Assembly: GCF_002843605.1 (NCBI RefSeq)
Contig: NZ_CP025263.1
Coordinates: 2,943,501 to 3,007,500, forward strand
Length of the DNA stretch: 64,000 nt
Origin: Pseudomonas sp. S09G 359
Lineage (GTDB): Bacteria > Pseudomonadota > Gammaproteobacteria > Pseudomonadales > Pseudomonadaceae
Direction: 5' to 3'
The translations under genes were made by a program, and so were the position numbers. Below the pieces are notes generated by a model that had not been told where the DNA came from, ran no database searches, and saw only the letters and a list, made by a program, of their open reading frames with translations. How positions within the stretch are numbered: the stretch's first letter is position 1; every line of letters starts with the position of its first letter. Shown here piece after piece: positions 56,933 to 64,000 of this stretch.

Positions 56933-57837
56933 ACCCTGACGTTGCGCGCGCCGCCGCCCAGTGGCTGGCGCTGCTCGAATCCGGCGCGGCGACCGAACGG
57001 GATCATGCTGCGTTGCAGCAGTGGCGCGATAGCCATCCCCAGCATGAACAGACCTGGCAAAAAGCCCAAACCTTACGCCAGCGTTTCAGCGGGTTACCCC
57101 AGGTCTTGGCCATGGCCAGCCTCGACCGCCCGCAACCCGGCCGCCGTGCCGTGCTCAAGCGCGCCTTGGGGTTCGCCGCGCTGGTGCCGGCGGCGTGGCT
57201 GCTCAGCCGCCAATTGCCCATCGAGGCCTGGCGTGCCGACTTGCACACCGCCACCGGCGAGCGCAAACGGCTGCCGTTGGCCGATGGCGCCAGCCTGCAA
57301 CTCAACACCGCCACGGCGGTAGACGTGGACTTGGCGCAGCGGCGCATCACCCTGGTGGACGGTGAGCTGGCGCTGAACGTACCGGGGGGCACGGCAATGA
57401 CCGTACACACCCGCTACGGCCAGTTGCGCGTCAGCCAGGCCGAAGTGTGTGTGCGGCAACTGGCGTCCGGCTGCCTGGTGTCGGTGCTCAAGGGGGCGGT
57501 GCAGGTGCGTGACCTGAAGGGGCAACTGGCGACGCTGCAAGGCGGCCAGCAAGCCCCGTTGCAAGCCGCCGGGCTCGGCGCCTGGGCGCCCTTTGATGTG
57601 CTGCAACTGGGCTGGCGTGACGGTGTGTTGACGGCGCAGAACCAGCCTTTGGGGGATTTCCTGCGGGAACTGGAGCGCTATCGCCCGGGTGTGCTGCGCT
57701 GGGATTCAAGCCTGGAGGCGATGCGCGTGACCGGCAGTTTCCGTCTCGACGACACCGACCGTATCCTGAACCTGCTGGCCCAGACCCATGGGTTCAAAGT
57801 GCAGGCCCGCACCAAGTATTGGGTGACACTTTCCTGA
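56929..57837 (+). CDS. FecR-type anti-sigma/signal-transducing regulator
   Basis: A 302-residue inner-membrane protein. The cytoplasmic DUF4880 region at the N-terminus (AAAQWLALLESGAATERD, LQQWRDSHPQHEQTWQ) binds the sigma factor. One TM lies at about residues 80-95 (ALGFAALVPAAWLLS), and the periplasmic FecR domain follows (GERKRLPLADGASLQLNTATAVDV). The GTG start overlaps the sigma-factor stop. No TonB receptor gene follows: the next features are repeats and the ABC genes. Confidence 0.92.
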   Translation: MNPDVARAAAQWLALLESGAATERDHAALQQWRDSHPQHEQTWQKAQTLRQRFSGLPQVLAMASLDRPQPGRRAVLKRALGFAALVPAAWLLSRQLPIEAWRADLHTATGERKRLPLADGASLQLNTATAVDVDLAQRRITLVDGELALNVPGGTAMTVHTRYGQLRVSQAEVCVRQLASGCLVSVLKGAVQVRDLKGQLATLQGGQQAPLQAAGLGAWAPFDVLQLGWRDGVLTAQNQPLGDFLRELERYRPGVLRWDSSLEAMRVTGSFRLDDTDRILNLLAQTHGFKVQARTKYWVTLS

Positions 57838-57851
57838 ATACACCAAAGGTT

Positions 57852-57946
57852 AATGTGGGAGGGGGCTAGCCCCCGATAGCAGTGTGTCAGCCAGTACATC
57901 TGGCGACTGACAGTCCGCTATCGGGGGCAAGCCCCCTCCCACATTT
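57852..57946. repeat. REP-like palindromic pair (family A)
   Basis: TAATGTGGGAGGGGGCTAGC (with one change, CTAGCC for CTTGCC) and its inverted partner GGGGGCAAGCCCCCTCCCAC, with about 45 bp between. Lies directly after the FecR gene. Confidence 0.85.
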
Positions 57947-57974
57947 GATCAGCAGTGTTCTCACTGTGGTGTCA

Positions 57975-58050
57975 GATCACATGCGCCCGCTGCAACCCGG
58001 GCAAGGACAACGCCTTGGGCAGTGCCTGGGCAAAGCCCTTGAGCCCGACT
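57975..58050 (-). pseudogene. Rearranged fragment of the downstream ABC ATPase gene
   Basis: 76 bp consist of two pieces of the ATPase gene at 58267-58983. The left part (GATCACATGCGCCCGCTGCA...) copies its 3' end (58270 onwards), and the right part (GGGCAG(T/C)GCCTGGGCAAAGC...) copies an internal region (about 58612-58660). The junction is at the 13-mer GGACAACGCCTTG, present at both places in the gene. It looks like a duplicated gene end that lost about 300 bp between two short direct repeats. Confidence 0.8.
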
Positions 58051-58085
58051 AAGTTGTTGCCTGATGCGGCTTATGTGACAAGCAG

Positions 58086-58160
58086 ACTTTTGTGGGGGCG
58101 CTTTTGTGGCAAACGGGCTTTTGTGGGGGAGTGCTTTTGTGGCAAACGGGCTTTTGTGGC
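58086..58160. repeat. Degenerate 32-bp direct repeats
   Basis: CTTTTGTGGCAAACGGGCTT occurs at 58101 and again at 58133, a 32-bp period, with partial copies before and after (TTTTGTGGGGGCG, TTTTGTGGCGAGCG). The last runs straight into the family B palindrome. Confidence 0.7.
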
Positions 58161-58248
58161 GAGCGGGCTTGCCCGCGTTGGGCTGCGCAGCGGCCCCAAA
58201 ATCTTGGGAGCGCTACGCACTCCAACGCGGGCAAGCCCGCTCGCCACA
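58155..58248. repeat. Long palindromic repeat (family B)
   Basis: TGTGGCGAGCGGGCTTGCCC and complement form the outer arms; the inner GGGCTGCGCAGCGGCCCC part is shorter than in the 44942 copy. It sits just downstream of the ABC ATPase gene. Confidence 0.85.
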
Positions 58249-58266
58249 AAACCTTGGCTCGATAGC

Positions 58267-58983
58267 CTAGATCACATGCGCCCGCTGCAACTCGGTCAAG
58301 GACAACGCCTTGAGCTGCGCCAGCAACGGGTCACGACGGTCCCGCGGGTGGGGCAGGTCCACCGTCAGTTCCTGGCGAATGCTGCTCGGCCGGTTATCCA
58401 TCACCAGCACCCGATCACTCAGGTACAGCGCCTCGTCCACATCATGGGTCACCAGCAGCAGCGCGATGGCATGGTGGGCGGCCAGCTGCAGCAGCAGGTC
58501 CTGCAGTTTCATACGGGTAAAGGCATCCACCGCGCTGAAGGGTTCATCGAGCAACAGCACCTGCGGGCGTGAGTACAGACCCCGCGCGATGGCCACCCGT
58601 TGCGCCATGCCGCCGGACAACGCCTTGGGCAGCGCCTGGGCAAAGCCCTTGAGCCCGACTTCCTCGATCAACTGCGCGACCCAGGCCTTGTCGTAGCCGT
58701 TGTCATCGCTGAAACCGATGTTCTGTTCCACCGTGAGCCAGGGCATCAGCCGCGGCTCTTGGAATACAAAGGCGACTTCACCATCGGGGCTGCGCAGTTC
58801 GCCCTGGAAGTCCTTTTCCAGCCCGGCGACGATGCGCAGCAAGGTGCTTTTGCCGCAGCCGCTGGGGCCCAATAGGCTCACGGCCTCCCGTGGTTGCAAG
58901 GCCAGGCGCACGTTTTGCAGCACGGTGGTGTCGGCAAAGCTTTTGCGCGCGACGTGAATATCCAGCAAAGGCTGCGTGCTCAT
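58267..58983 (-). CDS. Nitrate/sulfonate/taurine-type ABC transporter ATPase (SsuB/TauB-like)
   Basis: A 238-residue ABC ATPase with Walker A GPSGCGKST, Q-loop FVFQEPRLMPWLTVEQN, signature LSGGMAQR and Walker B VLLLDEPFSAVD. The C-terminal DLPHPRDR motif is typical of SsuB/TauB/NrtD. Start at 58983 overlaps the permease stop by 4 bp. It drives uptake of a sulfonate, nitrate or related anion. Its gene end and an internal part are duplicated in the remnant at 57975. Confidence 0.92.
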   Translation of the reverse strand: MSTQPLLDIHVARKSFADTTVLQNVRLALQPREAVSLLGPSGCGKSTLLRIVAGLEKDFQGELRSPDGEVAFVFQEPRLMPWLTVEQNIGFSDDNGYDKAWVAQLIEEVGLKGFAQALPKALSGGMAQRVAIARGLYSRPQVLLLDEPFSAVDAFTRMKLQDLLLQLAAHHAIALLLVTHDVDEALYLSDRVLVMDNRPSSIRQELTVDLPHPRDRRDPLLAQLKALSLTELQRAHVI

Positions 58984-59801
58984 TGTCCGGCTCCCTGAAA
59001 GGTATCGCGCCACGCCAGGCAGCGTTTCTCCAGCGCGGCGAGCAGGCCATCGCTGACCTTGCCCAGCAACGCCAGCACGATGATCGCCGCCAGCACGATG
59101 TCCGGCCGTGAGGTTTCGCGCCCATCACTGAGCAGGTAACCCAAGCCTTTGGTGGCCGCGATCAGCTCGGCCGCCACCAGGAACATCCACGCCAGGCTCA
59201 ACCCGCTGCGCAACCCGGTGAACAGCCCGGGCAGCGCGGCAGGCAACAGGATGCGCCGCACCAGGCGCCGCCGGCTGAAGCCGTACATTTGCCCGACCTC
59301 CACCAGCTTGCGGTCGATATCACGGATCGCTGCCACGCCATTGAGGTACACCGGAAAAAACGCGCCAATCGCGATCAACACGATTTTCGAGGTTTCATCG
59401 ATTCCCAGCCACAGCAGCAACAGCGGCACCCAGGCCAGGCTCGGGATCGAACGCAGCCCGGCGAAGGTCGGCTCAAGATACGCCTCGGCCTCACGGCTCA
59501 AGCCCACCCAGGCGGCGAATACCAGGGCCAGGCTGGCGCCGATGGCAAAGCCGAGCAGCACCCGTGCGAGGCTGGCGCTGATGTGTTTCCACAAGGCGCC
59601 TTGGGCCAGGTCGGCGAGGGTCACGGCGATCTCGCTCGGCGCTGGCATCTGGTAGGACGGCAGCCAACCCACGCGCACCACCGCCTCCAGAACCAGCAGG
59701 ATCAGCACCGGCAACACCAGCCCCTTGAGCCTGCGTGGCCAGGCGCTGCGGTTGACCGTCACCGGTACAGGAAGGGGCAATGCTTGGCTTTTGCTGGTCA
59801 T
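58980..59801 (-). CDS. Nitrate/sulfonate/taurine-type ABC transporter permease (SsuC/TauC-like)
   Basis: A 273-residue inner-membrane permease with six hydrophobic segments. The EAA loop reads VEVGQMYGFSRRRLVRRILLPAALPGL and the preceding GLRSIPSLAWVPLLLLWLGI segment is family-typical. ATG at 59801 has GGAG 6 nt upstream. Overlaps the ATPase by 4 bp and lies 10 bp after the binding-protein gene. Confidence 0.92.
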   Translation of the reverse strand: MTSKSQALPLPVPVTVNRSAWPRRLKGLVLPVLILLVLEAVVRVGWLPSYQMPAPSEIAVTLADLAQGALWKHISASLARVLLGFAIGASLALVFAAWVGLSREAEAYLEPTFAGLRSIPSLAWVPLLLLWLGIDETSKIVLIAIGAFFPVYLNGVAAIRDIDRKLVEVGQMYGFSRRRLVRRILLPAALPGLFTGLRSGLSLAWMFLVAAELIAATKGLGYLLSDGRETSRPDIVLAAIIVLALLGKVSDGLLAALEKRCLAWRDTFQGAGQ

Positions 59802-59811
59802 CACGGACTCC

Positions 59812-60768
59812 TTACTGGCCGAACGAGGTGTCGATCAACTGGTCGATCACTTGGTCCACATTGACGCCTTTGCGCACCAATTCTTCGGACACCAAGATCG
59901 GTGCGGCCGCTTTCGACGCCAGCACATCCTTGCTGCTCAGGAATGGAGTGCTCAGGTCGGTTCGCGACAGTTGCAGCTTGGCCACTTCCAGCGGCAGGCC
60001 GGACTCATCGGCGAGCAGCTTGGCGAACTCATCCGGGTGCTTCACCGCCCAGTCGCGGGCTTTTTCATAGGCACCAAGCACCTTGGTGATGGTTTGCGGA
60101 TGCGCCTTGGCGAACTTTTCGGTGACGCTGACCACGCCATAGCTGTTGAAATCCTTGTTGCGGTACAGCAGGCGTGAACCGGCCTGGATTTCACTCGCGG
60201 CCATGTGCGGGTCGAGGCCGGCCCAGGCGTCCACATCACCTTTTTCCAGCGCGGTGCGGCCGTCCGGGTGTTGCAGGTGCACCAGTTCCACATCGTCCTT
60301 TTTCAGCCCGGCCAACTGCAGGCTGCGCAGGGTGAACAGGTACGGGTCGGTGCCTTTGGTGGCGGCGATTTTTTTGCCTTTGAGGTCGGTGACGCTCTTG
60401 AGCGGCGAGTCCTTGCGTACCACCAGGGCGGTCCATTCGGCGCGGCTGTAGACATACACCGATTTGATCGGGCTGCCGTTGGCGCGGCTCAATACGGCGG
60501 ACAGGCTGGCCGAGGAGGCGAAATCCACGCCGCCGCTGTTGAGGTATTCCAGGGAGCGGTTGCTGCCCTGGCTCAGTACCCAGCCGACCTTGCTCTGGGG
60601 CAGCGCCTGTTCCAGCCAGCCGAAGTGCTTGAGCACCAGGCTTACAGGCGAGTAGTAGGCGTAGTCGAGGTTGACTTCGGCCGGATCGGTGTCGGCCGCA
60701 AAGGCCTGCGGTTGCAGGCAGAGGGCGAGGGCGCAAGCGCTCAATAGACGTCTGGTAAAGGGTTTCAT
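59812..60768 (-). CDS. Sulfonate/nitrate-type ABC transporter substrate-binding protein (SsuA-like)
   Basis: A 318-residue periplasmic binding protein. Signal peptide MKPFTRRLLSACALALCLQP, cleaved after AFA. Family segments: NLDYAYYSPVSLVLKHFGWLEQ, VDFASSASLSAVLSRANGSPI, and DVDAWAGLDPHMAASEI. The SsuA-like fold suggests alkanesulfonates; ligand is uncertain. First gene of the SBP-permease-ATPase operon. No monooxygenase gene is adjacent. Confidence 0.9.
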   Translation of the reverse strand: MKPFTRRLLSACALALCLQPQAFAADTDPAEVNLDYAYYSPVSLVLKHFGWLEQALPQSKVGWVLSQGSNRSLEYLNSGGVDFASSASLSAVLSRANGSPIKSVYVYSRAEWTALVVRKDSPLKSVTDLKGKKIAATKGTDPYLFTLRSLQLAGLKKDDVELVHLQHPDGRTALEKGDVDAWAGLDPHMAASEIQAGSRLLYRNKDFNSYGVVSVTEKFAKAHPQTITKVLGAYEKARDWAVKHPDEFAKLLADESGLPLEVAKLQLSRTDLSTPFLSSKDVLASKAAAPILVSEELVRKGVNVDQVIDQLIDTSFGQ

Positions 60769-61076
60769 GGAACAGCTCCGGCAAGGCGTTTGAGAGAAGG
60801 CTTTTCTTATATTCAGAAAATCGAACTGGCATGGTTGTTCATGCTTTACAGGAATATGCAGTCTCTGTGCCATTAGGCGTGCAAACGTATTTTCGGGGCT
60901 GGGTGGGAAGGGCGCTGTGGTGTTACCGGGCAAATTGTTGAACTGATGTTGCCAGAGCAACATCTTCACGGGCTGCGAGGAAAAGTCTGATAGAGAACCT
61001 TCGCCTCCGCTTGATAGGTTGGCGGCCTAGGAACATCCACGGGACAGGGAGGTTGAGTCGTTATCAGGAGTTCGCC
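60769..61076. other. Intergenic region between the sulfonate-type operon and the large toxin-like gene
   Basis: No gene is seen in these 308 bases. An AT-rich stretch (TTTTCTTATATTCAGAAAA) near 60800 probably holds the promoter of the ABC operon. A ribosome-binding site AGGAG at 61066 is followed after 6 nt by the ATG of the toxin-like gene. No promoter or operator for that gene is obvious. Confidence 0.5.
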
Positions 61077-64000
61077 ATGCAGCTGTCGTCTTTCCCGGCA
61101 GGTTCAGGTTTTCCCATCCCTGGCGAGTCCGCCAGTAACCTTTCAAACGTGCCGCTTGAACAGCACTCCGCATCAGCACATAACCGCGTTCGCGAGGATG
61201 ACTCGGCAGCGGTAGACGACGACTACGAAGCGGCCTCCAAAGCAATACCGGAACAAGACGTACCGAAGCACTTTCACGCCAAGGTGATTGACGCCAGGCA
61301 CATGGATCACAGTGCATACCTGAAAGGCTACGAGTCTCCTACCACCGTCAAGTTGCCGGGTTATTCCGCAACGATGAGCCACGTGGCCCTCATGCGGCTG
61401 GCGCTGGATAAACACTTAGGCCCGCAGCAGTTGGGGGCGTTGTGGCGTTTGAGCGAACAGCGCAGTGCCTTTCCTTATCAGGCCGCGGTGCTGCAATTCA
61501 CGGAGCTGATGACGGGCGAGAAGGTGAAAGTGACGCCGATGGCACAAGGTTACTATCTCTCCTTCACTAACCAGGCATCGGGTGGTGAATGCGCGGCAAT
61601 CTCACATTTGTTGGCGTTCGCCGTGGCGGAGGGTAAACAGCATGTCCTGCTGGGCAATTTCTATCAGGCGTTGGCCAACCCAGGTGCTCCCGAATCCAAG
61701 GCGTTTTTTCAGATTGTCAGAGAAATCCAGGCGCGGGTGAGTATTATTTCAATAGGGCATGACCCCGCCACCTTGAGGGTTGCTCCGTACACCACGATAG
61801 CGCCCCAGCTGATCGGTTCGCCCACCACCAAAACACTCTTTATAGGTGCCGAGGCCCATCGTGTGACCGCAGGTGTAATCGTCACCCCCCAAGGCCAGCG
61901 TAGTTACTACTACAACGACCCGAACCTTGGTTTTGTCGAATTCTTTTCGGCCAAGGCGTTTGAACAGGGGTTGAAAAAGATCTTCACCAGCGACGAGCTG
62001 AAGTCAGCCGTTCCCCCTATCAAGCAAAGCGCACCAAACGATCCGAAATACAGGATCAGTGTATTTAACCCAAATCGCATTCCTGAATATTCCAGTGCCA
62101 ACAATAGTGTCAGGTTTACCTATGACCTGCCCCTGAGCGGGCTCGATTCCGTCGAGATCATCAATGCCTCCCGCGTGCCGACGGCAGACGACTTTCGCAG
62201 CTATGGCCCGGCCCCGGCCGCGTCGCACCGTCGAGCCTACAGCCAAGTGTCAGAAGGGCTGGATAAACTCCACCAGCTCAAAGGTATGTCCCAGTACGAG
62301 CAGGCGCTGAAGGTATTGCGCCGTGTCAAAAAATTTATTGCGGATCACCCAGATAGCCTATTGAAATCCGTTATGGGAATGCTCAAACAAAAGCTTACCA
62401 ACACGATCAATGAAGCTAGCGCGCCTGCGGATTATCCTTATGCCTTTGAACTTATTGAGCAGCAGCGGGCAAGGCTGGCCGCGCAGAACCTGGGGGAGCC
62501 CAGAGAGGCCCGGAACAAGGTTTTACAGGGCGTAAACGTCAGGATAGAAAACCATGGCCACCTCAATCTGAACAAGCTCAGGCTGGTATTCACCGCTGTT
62601 GACGCCGCGCTGCTCAAGCTTCAACAGCGTGATCCGGCAACGGCGAATTCACTGGGTACGAAGATGGACGTGGTGGTTGCCAACCCCGGCGATCAACCGG
62701 AAACACGCTTGTGTCTGGGAGAACCGCCCACCCTGATTATCGGCGACGATTTTTTTGCGCCGCCTTCTCTGGGCGACAACAGCGTCGCCGATCGAATCGC
62801 AAACCAGGCCCCAGGCTCTGCCGGTGATCCCATCGTGCAAAAGCAGGCCGCGCTGATTGCCGGCAAACTCGGCATGGTGGGCTACTACAAGGCACAGCCC
62901 AAGGCGTTCCTCGCGATGGCTGAAAACCGCGACCCGTATACCGGCGGCGGTCATCAACTGAGCAAACGTGCGCACAGAAGTGCAGGTGATTTCCTCTCGG
63001 AAGCCTTCACCGCTCGTCTCTACGATGGGCAACTCGACAACCGCGCGGAGGCTGGGCTCAAAACGCTGCTGTCACCGCCACCGGCACCGGTTCCCAACGT
63101 CAGGCCGGTTGCAACGCCACTGGCCAGCGCGAGCAGGTCGACCGACGAGGCCGATATCGCACGCTTGCAAAAACTCGATAAGACCCGCCCCCCGATCCGC
63201 ATCGGCGAAGCGCAGGTCAGCCGTGTCGACCTTTACAAGATGGGCGCGAGGCTCGACGGCCAGCCGATTGAAGACGCGCTGACGGCAGACCCGCAGGGGC
63301 GCAAGCTGGCTAGCAGCTTACAGATCGATTACAGCCGCTTTGCGGCGAACCTGAAGGCGGCGTCCAGTGACGTCACTGACCGCGTGGCAAATATCCTCGG
63401 TGAAATCGCGACGAACCGTGACCCAGCCAATCCCCCCTTGATCAGCCGCGCCGACGGTGGGCATGTGCCGGAATCGCTGCAAACGCCCCTGCGCGAAATG
63501 GCGCAGCACGCCGCGGACATGCAAGGGTTGCAGAGCAACAACAAACCGCTGGCAGCGGATTTTTTCTCCTCGGGGTCTACGGATACAGCGGGTGCAAGCA
63601 AAGCCGCAGGGCTGGGGTTTCGGGCCTTCAGCACCTTTCAGGCGCTGCGCAGTGCCGTCGATAACCTGCAACAGGGCAATACCACTGCCGGCGCGATCGG
63701 CCTGGGTGCCTTGGCTGCGGATTATGTCGGCTTGGGTGCAGAAATCGGCTTGAACAAGGTCGCGCAAAAAGCCATCGCGGATAAGGCGCCGTCCATCATG
63801 CGTTTCAAGGCCGGCAGCCTGGGCAAGATGATCGGCAAGGCCGCCGGCGGGGTAGGCCTGGTATTCAGCGTGCCGTTTGATACCTATAACGCCGTCGACT
63901 CGTTCAAGAAAGCCGCCCGCAGCAGCGGCAAAGAGGCCCAGGACCACTACGTCAATGGGGCTTTCGCCGTGACCAATGCCGTCACTTCCATCACTCTGGG
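61077..64000 (+). CDS. Large toxin-like protein with C58-type peptidase and TcdA/TcdB-type pore-region signatures (3' end beyond window)
   Basis: 974 codons run to the right edge without a stop. ATG 61077 has AGGAG 6 nt upstream. No signal peptide is seen. Residues about 165-310 resemble YopT/AvrPphB-type C58 cysteine peptidases: Cys172 in GGECAAISHLLAF, His261 in GAEAHRVTAGVIV and Asp281 in YYYNDPNLGFVEF give an ordered C-H-D triad. Residues about 330-840 are mostly helical, with no domain I recognise. From about 842 a Gly/Ala-rich hydrophobic stretch (AGAIGLGALAADYVGLG, KAAGGVGLVFSVPF) resembles the TcdA/TcdB/Mcf pore-forming domain. Codons such as ATA, AGG and TTA are commoner than in neighbouring genes, hinting at transfer. 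Candidate families are Mcf/FitD-like or Efa1/LifA-like toxins. Confidence 0.75.
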   Translation, partial: MQLSSFPAGSGFPIPGESASNLSNVPLEQHSASAHNRVREDDSAAVDDDYEAASKAIPEQDVPKHFHAKVIDARHMDHSAYLKGYESPTTVKLPGYSATMSHVALMRLALDKHLGPQQLGALWRLSEQRSAFPYQAAVLQFTELMTGEKVKVTPMAQGYYLSFTNQASGGECAAISHLLAFAVAEGKQHVLLGNFYQALANPGAPESKAFFQIVREIQARVSIISIGHDPATLRVAPYTTIAPQLIGSPTTKTLFIGAEAHRVTAGVIVTPQGQRSYYYNDPNLGFVEFFSAKAFEQGLKKIFTSDELKSAVPPIKQSAPNDPKYRISVFNPNRIPEYSSANNSVRFTYDLPLSGLDSVEIINASRVPTADDFRSYGPAPAASHRRAYSQVSEGLDKLHQLKGMSQYEQALKVLRRVKKFIADHPDSLLKSVMGMLKQKLTNTINEASAPADYPYAFELIEQQRARLAAQNLGEPREARNKVLQGVNVRIENHGHLNLNKLRLVFTAVDAALLKLQQRDPATANSLGTKMDVVVANPGDQPETRLCLGEPPTLIIGDDFFAPPSLGDNSVADRIANQAPGSAGDPIVQKQAALIAGKLGMVGYYKAQPKAFLAMAENRDPYTGGGHQLSKRAHRSAGDFLSEAFTARLYDGQLDNRAEAGLKTLLSPPPAPVPNVRPVATPLASASRSTDEADIARLQKLDKTRPPIRIGEAQVSRVDLYKMGARLDGQPIEDALTADPQGRKLASSLQIDYSRFAANLKAASSDVTDRVANILGEIATNRDPANPPLISRADGGHVPESLQTPLREMAQHAADMQGLQSNNKPLAADFFSSGSTDTAGASKAAGLGFRAFSTFQALRSAVDNLQQGNTTAGAIGLGALAADYVGLGAEIGLNKVAQKAIADKAPSIMRFKAGSLGKMIGKAAGGVGLVFSVPFDTYNAVDSFKKAARSSGKEAQDHYVNGAFAVTNAVTSITL

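Noticed and set aside
60820..60860. Sigma-54 promoter-like GG/GC elements upstream of the sulfonate-type operon
   Set aside because: The GG to GC distance is 13 nt instead of 10, and the orientation does not suit the operon.

Overview
The window looks like chromosome of a fluorescent pseudomonad (Pseudomonas fluorescens group). Coding is dense and GC-rich. Many proteins are of Pseudomonas type: class I AroA, NudC, phosphatidylcholine synthase, NrdB with paired NrdR boxes, several LysR regulators, Fur-linked iron genes. Two families of short palindromic intergenic repeats typical of this group recur throughout. No rRNA, tRNA, CRISPR array, transposase or prophage module was seen.

Layout. 1-10.5 kb is housekeeping and scattered metabolism: aroA (cut by the left edge), a YecA-like protein, a ClC channel homologue, a dienoyl-CoA isomerase, nudC, a TSUP exporter, pcs, an RNA methyltransferase, a divergent LysR/LysE pair, a DUF1289 protein and nrdB. 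10.8-13.8 kb is a three-gene operon of a formaldehyde-activating-enzyme homologue, an aldo/keto reductase and an aldehyde dehydrogenase. 13.7-22.3 kb holds a peptide-type ABC transporter operon with its own porin, flanked by two GcvA-type LysR regulators. 22.5-28 kb has an OmpR/EnvZ-type pair and a 2-oxoglutarate oxygenase followed by a MetQNI-like transporter. 28-32.6 kb has a MocR regulator divergent from a LysE exporter, a MASE2-GGDEF cyclase and an exported M20 peptidase. 32.5-33.9 kb is a tandem array in which the 3' end of the peptidase gene and a downstream palindrome are repeated. 34.3-39.8 kb has an RND pump and adaptor divergent from a Bcr/CflA-type MFS pump. 39.8-43.9 kb has a TonB-dependent receptor convergent with a two-component system under a likely Fur box. 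44-46.6 kb has a pirin and an MscS channel with a cyclic-nucleotide-binding domain. 46.7-52.4 kb is a catabolic operon (aldehyde dehydrogenase, MFS importer, enolase-superfamily protein, GMC oxidoreductase). 52.4-56.3 kb groups hydroxy-amino-acid enzymes with RidA and a DauR-like regulator. 56.4-57.8 kb has an orphan FecI/FecR pair. 58.3-60.8 kb is a sulfonate/nitrate-type ABC transporter.

From 61,077 to the right edge runs one long open gene (974 codons visible, no stop). It has a YopT/C58-like Cys-His-Asp signature near the N-terminus and a Gly/Ala-rich hydrophobic region resembling the pore-forming segment of TcdA/TcdB-type toxins. Its codon use is more AT-rich than that of its neighbours. 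It is the best candidate here for an uncharacterised large toxin.

Other points of interest are the six-unit tandem array at 32.5-33.9 kb, a rearranged 76-bp remnant of the ABC ATPase gene at 57,975, an enolase-superfamily protein with Gly in place of the first metal-binding Asp, and several strong palindromic operators with no obvious local regulator. All functions are read from sequence by eye and memory of families; no database search was run.
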